A stretch of 64,000 bases of DNA from positions 62,001-126,000 of the forward strand of contig JBAKBP010001579.1 of assembly GCA_037953745.1 (NCBI GenBank). Direction: 5' to 3'. Positions within the stretch are counted from its first letter, which is position 1; every line of letters begins with the position of its first letter. Below are positions 55,366-64,000 of this stretch, one piece after another. Source of the DNA: Lithodes maja (lineage: Eukaryota > Arthropoda > Malacostraca > Decapoda > Lithodidae). A model generated the notes under the pieces. That model was given only the letters and a program-made list of their open reading frames with translations, did no database searches and was not told where the DNA came from. Position numbers and translations under genes: made by a program.

Positions 55366-57225
55366 CATTCATTACCTCACACATTTCTTCATCATTCTCA
55401 TAAGCTTCCTCTCCAATTCTCAACCTTATTATAATATCCTTAGTTTTAATTTTTCCATTAATGAATCTATAACAAAAATTGGGTTTTCTTTTGCATTTCA
55501 TTGCAATGTCCTTTTCATAATTCCTCTCTTCCTCCTCTCTTCGTATCTTGACACACTCATTTCTTGCCGTTTTGTAATCCTTCCACGCTTCTTCATTGTA
55601 CGGCCTTCGCACCTTGTGCCATGCTCTATCTCTCTTCAATAGAGCCTTTTCAAATTTATCGTTAAACTACTTTCTTTTTCTCCATTCTTGTTGAAAATTT
55701 AGGTGGCCTACATATCTGTTCACCTCTTCCCTATATGCCTCCATCAGAATTTCATACTTTGTGAGTATATTTCCTGGCTGCTTTTATCTGGCCCCAGTCG
55801 AGGTCTTCAAAGTATTCTCTCAGCCCAGTAAAATCTGCTCGTACATAATTTTGCCTATCCTTTATATGTAAGTCTCTTCTATCTTGAAAACTACCTATAA
55901 CTAGTTCCATCTCTATGACCAAGTGGTAACTCCTTACTATGGGGCACTGGTACTTGATATTCTTTAAATCATGAGGGTCCCGAGTGAATACTAGGTCCAA
56001 TCTTGACAGTTGCTTGCCTTCCCTCACTCTTGTGATTTTCTGTATGTGTTGACTTAGTAAATTGTCTTGTTAGCTTCATCAGTCCACTTACCCAAGAGTC
56101 CAGATTTCCTCCCGCTTCCATACCTTCCCAACCCACCCCCTTACAGTTGAAATCCCCTGCTATCATAAACATGTTGCCTCTCTCTATCAAAACCCTGATT
56201 ATATCTAAGGATCCATATATAATTTCTTCATATTCACCCTCTTCCACGTCCTTGTTGGTGGTGGCATAAATACACTGCTACATCTATCTTTACTCCACTT
56301 CTGTCATCTATTTCTACTCCCAAAGCTTCTGCAATTGTGTTTTGTAAATCTATTTTTCTTGACTTAAACGTTTTCTCCATCATGATAAGGACACCTCCTC
56401 CAGACTTTCCGACCCTGTCTCTCCTCCACACATAATAATTCCATCCCAGGACTCTGGTGTCAATGTCACTAGTTAACTTGGTTTCTGTTAAACACACATT
56501 ATTAGGTTTGTATTTCTTAAAATAATCTCCTAACTCTGTTCTCTTTGATACTGAACTATGCATAACACTTACTGGTACATTTTGTAACTAAACCTTCTTT
56601 TCTTTCTCAACTACTGGTACCTTCTCTTTTATAACTCTTCTTGTACTAAAATCAGAAGGCCTACTGCCCTGTTTCCAGGATGCTTCTCTTTGATGTACCG
56701 TTTCTTCACTTTCATGTCCAAAACCTTCAAAAATAAACTTTTTGTGGTCACCATCCTGCCTTTGCTCATTCTTTTTCTTTGCTTCTGCCTGCAAGTTCTT
56801 CAATAAATTTCTCTCTTCGTGGTGTAAGTCATTCCTTATAAACACTCTACTGTACTTAGTTTCCATGCCTTTCCAATACCTTTCTTGCCACACTTTCCAA
56901 CTTAAGCTTAATCTTCATAAGTCTCAATCCTTCTTTCTTATATGGATCATTCTTATCACTTATTCTATTTGGGATTCCCATTCTTGCTCCTCCCGACTTA
57001 CCTTGTACAAATGTTCACTAGTCCTCTCCAGTTTTTGCTTCTTCCTTTCCTGTTTAGTCTTCATTTCCTTTTCTGTAACACTGAAAATAACTAACATTTG
57101 TTTCTGTCCACTGTGTCCCTTACAATTTTTTTCTATTTTGTGGAAAACCTGTACTACATCTCTTACAAAATCTACTTTGCATTTTTTGTTTTATAGAGTT
57201 GTTCTCTTCCTCTTTGTGTTGCTGC
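55358..57225 (-). pseudogene. CR1-like LINE, ORF1 end, endonuclease and pre-RT, copy 2
   Basis: Counterpart of 31073-32940. Pieces: 56893-56588 (ORF1-like), 56563-56234 (NNVCLTETKL), 56247-55969 (MIAGDFNCKG), 56027-55752 (LDLVFTRD), and 55639-55358. Breaks are largely shared with copy 1. Its 5' continuation is seen at about 58226-58800, beyond the RTE-like LINE. Confidence 0.78.
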
Positions 57226-57227
57226 AT

Positions 57228-58222
57228 GACGTGCAGCAGTATGTGTGGAGAATGAGCAGAGCGAGTTCTTTAACCTGAATGTTGGGTTGAAACAGGGGTG
57301 TGTGCTGTCCCCGTGGTTACTTACTGTTGATATGGATGGAATCATGAAAGAAATACAAGGAAGAGCAGTGGATGTTGGTGGATTGCTGATAAGGGAGGGA
57401 AATGAGTGGAAGCTACCGGTACTGCTGTTTGCTGATGATACAGTTCTGATGAGCGATAATGAATGAGAGTTGCAGGGTCTGGTAAATATGCTTGGAACAG
57501 TGCGAAAAACGGAATCTGAAGATAAATGCGGGGAAGAGCAAAGTTATAGTCTTCGAAAGGGGTGAAGCCACAGAATGTGAGGTGAAGTTTAATGGTCAGG
57601 CTATGGAGATAGTCAGCTCATTTAAGTATCTGGGCAGTTTGTTGAGTAAAGATGGGACTGTGGATGAAGAAGTGCAGGAGAGGGTGCAACAGGGGAAGAG
57701 GGTTTTAGGAACACTTAAAGCAATAACAAGAAATAGGGTGGTCAGTATGTAAGTGAAGAAGTCCTTGCATGACAGTGTGGTAATCCCGACACTGATTTAC
57801 GGAAGCGAAGCATGGACGTTGGTTGAGAGACTCAGACCAAGAGTGAGAGGGGTGGAAATGAGTTACTTGAGAAGTGCGTGCGGAGTTAAATGGAGGGATA
57901 GACAGACAAATGAGGAAGTAAGAAGGAGGTGTGGTGTGGAGGTAGATGTGCTGGAAAGTGTGAAAAGGAACACCTTGAGATGGTTCGACCATATGAAACG
58001 TATGGGAAGCGAGAGAATGACTAAGAGGGTTTACGAGAGCGAGGTTGAAGGACAGAGAGGGAGAGGTAACCCGAAGTAGAGGTGGAAGGATGGAGTGAGG
58101 AAGTATATGGATGAAGGCGGTGCTGGTTGGGAGGAGGGGCGTCGACTGACTGGGGACAGAGGTGCATGGGGACGGTTCGTTGGTGGTCTCCCCTTCGGGG
58201 ATCACGGCGTCACACACTAGAT
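57228..58222 (+). pseudogene. RTE-like LINE 3' end, copy 2
   Basis: Frames 57245-57466 (GLKQGCVLSPWL, LLFADDTVLM with intact FADD, then a stop), 57492-57752 (LKINAGKSKVIVF, FKYLGSLLSKDG) and 57753-58079 (YGSEAWTLVERL, RWFDHMKRM). The 3' UTR carries GGGGATCACGGCGTCACACAC. It is 5' truncated and inserted into the CR1-like LINE. Copy 1 stops matching at 57665, so the right part of this LINE is present only here. Confidence 0.83.
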
Positions 58223-58225
58223 TAT

Positions 58226-58800
58226 TTCTTTAAGCTGCGTAATATCATATTAACCTTCCTCCACCCATCTGACCTGCTCTGTCTGGACCACCTCTAGCAC
58301 AGTACTAACCTTTGTTGATTTTTCTTCCATTTCCCTCAGTTGCTTCTTCAATCTTTCTTTCTCCCACTTTATATTGCCGATTTCCTTCCTGGCATCCTCA
58401 TTTGCAGCGATTAGGCTATCCAACGTCTCGATATCAACATTAGCCTTATCTTTTTCCTCCTTTTTTGTTCTCTCTCATTTCATAAGTTCCATATCATCTT
58501 CTAATTTCTTTACCCTCACAAATATGGTGTCTAGCATATCCTTTGTGTGTCTGCTAGCTTCATATCCTATATAACTTGCCTCCACTCCGTCCGCCATGTT
58601 TGTTTATGTTGTATCAGCTGATCGCACCAACTCGGTAAACACTAACAATTACCCCACAGCTAATCCACAGGGAACATCCCTTTCTCGTATTATTGTGACC
58701 AAATTACAAACAGTTAATGGGACAACAAGCAATGCAAAACTCAAAATCTGTTACAAAAAGTTGCACAAAAAGTTGTGGAGAGCGCTGGTGGCAGACGTCT
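58226..58800 (-). pseudogene. CR1-like LINE 5' part: ORF1 N-terminus and 5' UTR
   Basis: On the minus strand an ATG at 58596 opens a short frame (MADGVEASYIGYEASRH) with Lys/Glu-rich, coiled-coil-like composition, broken by a stop near 58475 and continuing in phase to about 58255. This fits the ORF1 of the CR1-like LINE that resumes at 57225. Upstream of the ATG, 58600-58800 has no ORF and may be the 5' UTR. Confidence 0.5.
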
Positions 58801-58830
58801 TCCCTCTCTCATGTCTCACCTGTGTATGGC

Positions 58831-59440
58831 TTAGTTGATTTTTGTGATAGATGTACTGTTTAGAGACTTGAGGTGCTCTTCTGTCTCATTTGTGAAAGCT
58901 TCCCAGTTGTCTTTTATATAATTAGTGTATGTGTATCTGTGGTCAGCTGGGATGATCGAGAGGTGATCAGAACTTAATGTCTTGACCGCCCTCCAAGATG
59001 TCGAGTGGGAGAGGTTGGGGTAGCAAAAGGTGATGTCTGGTGATGAAGGGAGGTACAGGGCTTGATGGGGAATATGGGTATGCTGATGAATGTTTTTTAG
59101 GATGAAAAGGCTGCCTGTTTGGTTGTTGATCACCAACCCTCTGTCTCTGTCGGGATTGTCGAATTGCCAGGCCAACGACTTGTCGTTGAAATCACCACCC
59201 AGGAAGATGTTGGGGATGTTTGTGATGTGTGTATTTGTTGTTGTTTTTGTTCCCCAGGCTGTCTGACCAAACAGCCCCAAGGTCCTGAGCAATGCCAAGG
59301 CCATAACCGAGCACCCTCACAGAACTCTCCCTGCTTTACCACTAAAAATGCCCAGGTGACCGAAGCCTCTCCTAGGCGAGGAGCACGCTCAACTCTCACT
59401 CTGATAAACCAGCCCATCACCACTACACCCCACAAATGTG
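58831..59440 (-). pseudogene. LINE endonuclease fragment
   Basis: The frame 59304-58831 shows IFLGGDFNDKSLAW (catalytic Asp/Asn) and LSSDHLSII (terminal Asp-His), the signature of the apurinic-type endonuclease of Jockey/I-group LINEs. Upstream residues in other frames (to about 59440) extend the domain. RT is absent. Confidence 0.75.
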
Positions 59441-59460
59441 TGTATTTGTGGGGTGTAGTG
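59421..59460. repeat. Perfect 16-bp hairpin
   Basis: CACTACACCCCACAAA (59421-59436) and its exact reverse complement (59445-59460) are separated by 8 bases. Confidence 0.9.
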
Positions 59461-60207
59461 GTTTGGTTAGGTACTGTGGGGGAAGTTTGGGGTGGGATGT
59501 TTGTATTTAATACTCTTATGTGTTGTTAGCAGTGCAGATTGTCATTGGTTATATTTCTGTAGAAATTTTATGTGGGTGTAGGAGAGATTTTGTATGTGCA
59601 CTGGTATCAGAAAAGTGTATTAATGTGTGTACCAGGGTGACGAGTCCACCGCTGCCGCCTATGGCCCGATTTTGTCTAATGGTGGTGAAATTATGGAATG
59701 TAGGTGTTTTGCGTGTTCTGTGTGGTTTTGTTTCCTGTAATGTGGCAATGTATATACAGTATTGTGATGCCCCCCGCTCTGCCTGCTTCGTTGGTTTCAC
59801 TTTTGAACACGTGCGGGGGCTGACGGAGGCGGCAGGAGGGGAGTGCATGCCCGCATGCCCACCCTTCCTGCCGCCCCCAACTAATTGTAGTGGGCCCTAT
59901 CATTTCTCATCCTTTCTATTTTCCCCTTCTTCCCGCTGCCCCCTCCTTTGGGAGCACCGTGACTGTCATGAGGTAAACGACCGTACTCACTCTTTGGTTT
60001 CGTTGGAGGGTGTTGTGGGTCGGCAATCCCTACACCCGTCGAACTGTGGTACCCGACGTGTTCGAGCGAGGGGAAACTTTTATGCCAAACCCTAACCCTT
60101 GAGCTGGGTCGGCGATCGACGGATCGACGGCCCTTAAGGTGCATTAGTCGGGGTGTATATCTGCAAGAATTCCTAGGGCGGTCGTCCCGTCCTCTAATTG
60201 TGGCTCC
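59461..60207 (+). other. Probable 5' untranslated region of the right-edge LINE
   Basis: No convincing domain in its ORFs. T/G-rich at first, then G/C-rich towards the ORF1 start. The true LINE start is not defined because no target duplication can be checked within the window. Confidence 0.4.
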
Positions 60208-62916
60208 ATGGTGGGTTTGGAATCTGACTCAGATGAATTTAGAAATATTCGTCCTATGGAATCTAAAATTGCCCCCTCTGATGCCGACCCCTGCGAGAAA
60301 TTGGACTGCCTCAAGGACCCTTCCCCTGCTGCCAACAGTGCCGGAGTTCCCCACTCAGGCATGGCACCCACAGACCTTGGCAAACCTCCTAAGGTTACTG
60401 TGACGAATTCTCCATCGTCGGGTAGTGAGATCCATCAGGTGATCTCCCCGGCATCAATTCCTATGCACAGTACTACCTCTGTGATCAATAATGGTGATGA
60501 CAACCCCACAGTCTCGACTTTAACTTCTAAATTACCAGATTATGATTCTAGCCTTAGCCTACCTCTTCATTCCGTTGACAACCTTACTGAAGAACCTCGC
60601 ATGCCCTCAGCTGACACCCCTACGGATGCTTCTTGCATCCCTGACCCGTCTGTGACTCCATCTGTTACCATCTTCCCTCCGGATGCAGGATCTCCTACCT
60701 CAATTAAACCTGCTTCTGTACCTCCACGATCTCAACGGGCCATTAATGCAGGTACAGGAAAAGACCTTGCCGGTATTTCCTCTGCCATTCACACGCTTCA
60801 ACCGTTCGTACCTTCGCATAACCGACAAAGGCGTAAACGTAACACGTATACCCCTGCTTCGAAGGACACTTATAACGCTATGTTCAGTCCCCCTGATTGG
60901 TCACGGTTTTTCACGGTCTCTGGTGAACCTATGGATGATTTCAGTCTATACGATACTCTCGCACAAGATATTGGTGACTTCACCATGCATGCTGTTGGAT
61001 CGGCCAAGCGCATGATTGAGGTGAAAACACAGGAGCAATCAGAAGCCTTACAAGCCTACCTCGACACCCCCAACGACAGATACACAGGTAAACCAGATGA
61101 ATACCTGAATCAGTGTACTGGCACGGTTGTGCTCCCTTCCGACTTCGAATTTGCAGATCAGAGCTTTACAGACTCAACCAATCGTATCTTAAAATTATTG
61201 CAAAGAACTGACCCCACTGTTGTTAAGGTTGACACTTATACTGCTCCTCAGCGTGGAAATCGGCCCCCACTACGCATTGTCAAAATCTATTTTAAGCGCC
61301 ATGACCTCCCTATGCATGTCCGTCTTGCAGGTCGCCAACTGCAGGTACGAAGGTATGTTAACAAGCCGAGACAATGCACAAATTGCTGGAAGCTTGGGCA
61401 TTCAACCCCACGGTGTCGGGCTCTCAATGCTCGTTGCTTAAATTGCGGCTCAGAACAACATGCTCTCAACAATTGTCAAGTCAGCGCGCCCCGTTGTGCA
61501 AATTGTGACGGGTCCCACAAAGCCAATGACAGAACATGCCCGCACTTTGCGTTTCATCGTGACGTATTACATTTACAGGCCACAAAAGGACTCCCCTTCC
61601 GGTCTGCTGCAGCACAATTAAGGCAGGAAGGTAAATCTCCTCCATATCGACGGTTTGAATCAACTACACCCGCTGACTCCTCTGACCACCAGCGTCCAGA
61701 GCAGCCTCCGGCACCACCTATTAGCCCACAACATTACCCCACAAATGATACCTTCCGTTTAGTTCACCTTAACTCCCCGGACCTATCCACCTCTAACAGG
61801 TTCGAGGGATTTACTAACTTGACCGATGATACTGAGTTTTGGAACATGACTGCCGAAGAGAACCTCATGGAATGTAACACAGTACCAGATATAGAGACTT
61901 CTCCCCAATCTCGCTCCACCCAGTCGCAGCCTCGGAAAAAGCGTAAGGTTGCAAGTCCTATCCGGTCATTATCCCGGACCTCGAAACTCGGTTCCACCAC
62001 ACAGAAGTGGGTTATGCCTACCCACGATCCGGACTGTGGCTGCCATAACTGCGGCCGATTCTTTCTACTTCAGCACAAGACTTCTACCCGTACAGTACTC
62101 ACCGAACATCTTCACAAATTTCTTTCCAAGCGAGCTCCAGCGGAAGATGCTCAAATTCACCCGACTCCTTGTTATTGTGTCACCCATATTTGTGAATCTG
62201 ATCCTACGCCCAAGGACTTGATGCAGAGCTTCCTGAAGGACAATAACCTGTTGGATTCTGACTTGACTAATATAGAGCTATCACAATCCCGATTTGATGT
62301 TCACCAACCTCCTGTCAATGTGTGTACCACCCTCACCACGCCTGCTCCTCCCTGTAACCTTGAGCGACATGTTCCCTTAGCCGCTCCCCACTGCCCAGAT
62401 CCCGATGCTCCCAAACCTAGAGACATTCCCCCACAAACTCCTGCTAACCCTACGACACCATCATCTGACAAACCTTCGATAAAGACTCATCATACCCCGA
62501 GCCCCTCACAATCTCCTGTATTGATATGTCACACCAATATCCCACCTGACAAATGTGGATGTCCAATTTGTTTCCGTAATTACATCACACCCCATATCTG
62601 TGCCACGGATCCCTGCCTCCTTGCTCGGACGCAGGAATTTGTCACCACACGTACACTTCCCCCTAACCCTGATGAAGATGTTACCTCCGCTTATCTATTT
62701 ATGGACACTCTGCGCCAAAAACTCCTCCACTGCCCCACCCTTGTTCCTAAACTAGTCACACAATTCACAGCTATTTCTGAAAAATTTACAGACCTTACAT
62801 CTACCCCTTCACCTTCATCCACACAACCCTCTCCACACTCACAACCTTTACCAGACTCTCTTCAAGAGACCTCTATTGTCGATGACTCTGACAATCCTAT
62901 TCTTGATGGCATATAA
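60208..62916 (+). CDS. LINE ORF1 protein (I/Jockey-type), 902 residues
   Basis: Intact frame from ATG at 60208 to TAA at 62914-62916. The first 200 residues are Pro/Ser/Thr-rich. A middle segment (about 225-390) precedes three CCHC zinc knuckles near residues 390-455 (CTNCWKLGHSTPRC, CLNCGSEQHALNNC, CANCDGSHKANDRTC), the standard nucleic-acid-binding array of I/Jockey ORF1 proteins. The C-terminal half has further Cys-rich motifs (CGCHNC near 610, CYCVTHIC near 654, CGCPIC near 783, HICATDPC near 796) that I do not recognise. It is longer than typical ORF1 proteins. It overlaps ORF2 by 11 bases. The role is RNA binding in retrotransposition. Confidence 0.88.
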   Translation: MVGLESDSDEFRNIRPMESKIAPSDADPCEKLDCLKDPSPAANSAGVPHSGMAPTDLGKPPKVTVTNSPSSGSEIHQVISPASIPMHSTTSVINNGDDNPTVSTLTSKLPDYDSSLSLPLHSVDNLTEEPRMPSADTPTDASCIPDPSVTPSVTIFPPDAGSPTSIKPASVPPRSQRAINAGTGKDLAGISSAIHTLQPFVPSHNRQRRKRNTYTPASKDTYNAMFSPPDWSRFFTVSGEPMDDFSLYDTLAQDIGDFTMHAVGSAKRMIEVKTQEQSEALQAYLDTPNDRYTGKPDEYLNQCTGTVVLPSDFEFADQSFTDSTNRILKLLQRTDPTVVKVDTYTAPQRGNRPPLRIVKIYFKRHDLPMHVRLAGRQLQVRRYVNKPRQCTNCWKLGHSTPRCRALNARCLNCGSEQHALNNCQVSAPRCANCDGSHKANDRTCPHFAFHRDVLHLQATKGLPFRSAAAQLRQEGKSPPYRRFESTTPADSSDHQRPEQPPAPPISPQHYPTNDTFRLVHLNSPDLSTSNRFEGFTNLTDDTEFWNMTAEENLMECNTVPDIETSPQSRSTQSQPRKKRKVASPIRSLSRTSKLGSTTQKWVMPTHDPDCGCHNCGRFFLLQHKTSTRTVLTEHLHKFLSKRAPAEDAQIHPTPCYCVTHICESDPTPKDLMQSFLKDNNLLDSDLTNIELSQSRFDVHQPPVNVCTTLTTPAPPCNLERHVPLAAPHCPDPDAPKPRDIPPQTPANPTTPSSDKPSIKTHHTPSPSQSPVLICHTNIPPDKCGCPICFRNYITPHICATDPCLLARTQEFVTTRTLPPNPDEDVTSAYLFMDTLRQKLLHCPTLVPKLVTQFTAISEKFTDLTSTPSPSSTQPSPHSQPLPDSLQETSIVDDSDNPILDGI

Positions 62917-64000
62917 CATTTTGCAATGGAATATAAACGGATACCAAACTCGCCTCCGTATGGGAGAATTACAACGATTACTTAAGTTATATTCACCATT
63001 ATGCATTTGCCTCCAACATGTAGGCAATTTTGTTGTCCCCCCCAGGCATTATACTGTTGCTGCTAGCTCCCCTATAACCCCTTCACATCTCCGAACGACC
63101 ATCCTTGTGCACTATAAGTGCGTATTTGTTCCTGTCACCCTTGACCCCAACCCTTTTCAAACAACTGCCGTCTCCATTTCATTACCAGACCTTCCTTCCT
63201 TGACTGTTTGCTCCTCCTACAATCAACCCTCCTGTCATTACAATACTTCAGACCTTCATCAACTAGTACAACAACTGACCCCACCGTACCTTATTCTGGG
63301 CGACTTTAACGCACACTCTCCCCTTTGGGGCAACCCAAACACAGACGTCCCAGGCGATAAAATTGAAAAATATCTCCTTCATTCTACTCTTTGTTGTCTC
63401 AACTTTGACACCCCCACCTACAGATCTGCTACCCACTGTACATTTTCCGCTGTTGATCTTTCCTTTGCCTCGGATGACGCAGCTCCACTATTTGACTGGT
63501 CAGTTTTACAGGATCGCTTCTCCAGCGACCACTACCCTATACTCCTTAAGTATTTGTGCCCTGCATCCTCCCCTCAAATATCGAGTTATAATCTCTCTAA
63601 AGCCGATTGGACGTCTTATACGCACTCCTCTGCAGACGTTTCGGACTTCTCCCCTACCTCTTCCCCTGCCCACAATTTTGATTATTTTTCGTCCTTCCTG
63701 AACTCCATTGCACGCACTCATATCCCGCTTACCTCCTCGCTGACGCACCCTCGCCAGGTCCCTTGGTGGACGCCCACTCTAGCCCAAATGATAAAATTCA
63801 AGCATCGTGTGGAACGCCTTCTTAAGCGTCTGAGTGTTAGGCAGCGGCGTTTAAAGACTGTTTCCCCCCGGCTTTTTTCCACTAATCGTTACTTTGACCT
63901 TATAACCATCACTATTGAAAAAATTGCCCTTAAAACGTTCTATAACAAGATCTGTGCAGTTGTCAAACGCAGTATCCTTGACAACAAGATACTTTCATGG
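62906..64000 (+). CDS. LINE ORF2 N-terminal endonuclease (partial, runs off window)
   Basis: The ATG at 62906 lies inside the last codons of ORF1, in another phase. The frame is open to the window edge (about 365 residues). It opens with ILQWNINGY (start of the apurinic-type endonuclease), then YLILGDFNAHSPLWG near residue 130 and SSDHYPILL near 210, the catalytic Asp/Asn and Asp-His of the endonuclease. It then enters the pre-RT linker (PWWTPTLAQMI). No stop or shift is seen, so the element may be intact. Reverse transcriptase should lie beyond 64000. Confidence 0.9.
   Translation, partial: MAYNILQWNINGYQTRLRMGELQRLLKLYSPLCICLQHVGNFVVPPRHYTVAASSPITPSHLRTTILVHYKCVFVPVTLDPNPFQTTAVSISLPDLPSLTVCSSYNQPSCHYNTSDLHQLVQQLTPPYLILGDFNAHSPLWGNPNTDVPGDKIEKYLLHSTLCCLNFDTPTYRSATHCTFSAVDLSFASDDAAPLFDWSVLQDRFSSDHYPILLKYLCPASSPQISSYNLSKADWTSYTHSSADVSDFSPTSSPAHNFDYFSSFLNSIARTHIPLTSSLTHPRQVPWWTPTLAQMIKFKHRVERLLKRLSVRQRRLKTVSPRLFSTNRYFDLITITIEKIALKTFYNKICAVVKRSILDNKILSW

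Noticed and set aside
59520..60095. 191-residue plus-strand ORF before the right-edge LINE
   Set aside because: No domain recognised and composition like a 5' UTR; treated as untranslated.
1..64000. CRISPR array, bacterial operons, ribosome binding sites
   Set aside because: The content is eukaryotic transposable elements; no regular spacer-repeat array was seen.

Overview
This window is eukaryotic, intron-poor and built almost entirely of transposable elements. I see no host gene, rRNA or tRNA. The mix is a BEL/Pao LTR element, a Ty3/gypsy element, several non-LTR families (CR1/Jockey-like, RTE-like, I/Jockey-like), Tigger/pogo, hAT and piggyBac-type TTAA elements. This fits an animal with a large repeat-rich genome. 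I favour an arthropod, possibly a decapod crustacean, but that is inference from element style and not a species call.

Layout. The backbone is a large direct duplication. Copy 1 runs from the left edge (a LINE sits over its first LTR at 1-460) to 34512. Copy 2 runs from 38344 to 57665 and continues into sequence not present in copy 1. Both copies hold the same stack in the same order: BEL/Pao element with a CR1-like LINE nested in its integrase; its 3' LTR; a hAT-like element; the C-terminal half of a minus-strand CR1-like LINE; a Tigger-type transposon with a decayed transposase; a Jockey-like LINE 3' end; the endonuclease and ORF1 part of the CR1-like LINE; and a plus-strand RTE-like LINE. 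After the duplication each copy took its own insertions. Copy 1 gained a poly(A) LINE (4414-7209), three TTAA MITEs of family A, a Jockey-like LINE (13968-14866), a complete gypsy element (18540-28677) and TTAA MITEs at 27636, 32985 and 33793. Copy 2 gained a SINE-like retroposon (43614-43875), a family A MITE inside its 3' LTR (47853-48464) and a deleted Tigger relative (53051-54072). Most of these insertions have an empty site in the other copy, so target duplications can be read directly.

Four items stand out. (1) The BEL/Pao element carries an extra ORF between primer site and gag with the four sequence blocks of SGNH/GDSL hydrolases. (2) The gypsy element at 18540-28677 encodes integrase upstream of reverse transcriptase, the order of the unusual Gmr1-like lineage; it is flanked by 1844-bp LTRs in which I saw one base difference. 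(3) The TTAA MITEs show unusual behaviour: one family has acquired a 130-bp extension beyond an internal TTAA end, one copy has a CTAA target, and another has an 8-bp target duplication. (4) At the right edge (60208-64000) an open, apparently undamaged I/Jockey-type LINE has a 902-residue ORF1 with three zinc knuckles plus additional Cys-rich motifs, overlapping ORF2 by 11 bases.

Between the two copies (34513-38343) lies AT-rich sequence with a hAT-like terminal motif, small TTAA elements, an imperfect inverted repeat, a poly-C tract and an interleaved-hairpin block. Right of copy 2 are the 5' part of the CR1-like LINE, a LINE endonuclease fragment and the I/Jockey-type LINE. Most coding pieces are broken by frameshifts or stops. 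The cleanest reading frames are the gypsy gag-PR-INT-RT frame and the right-edge LINE.
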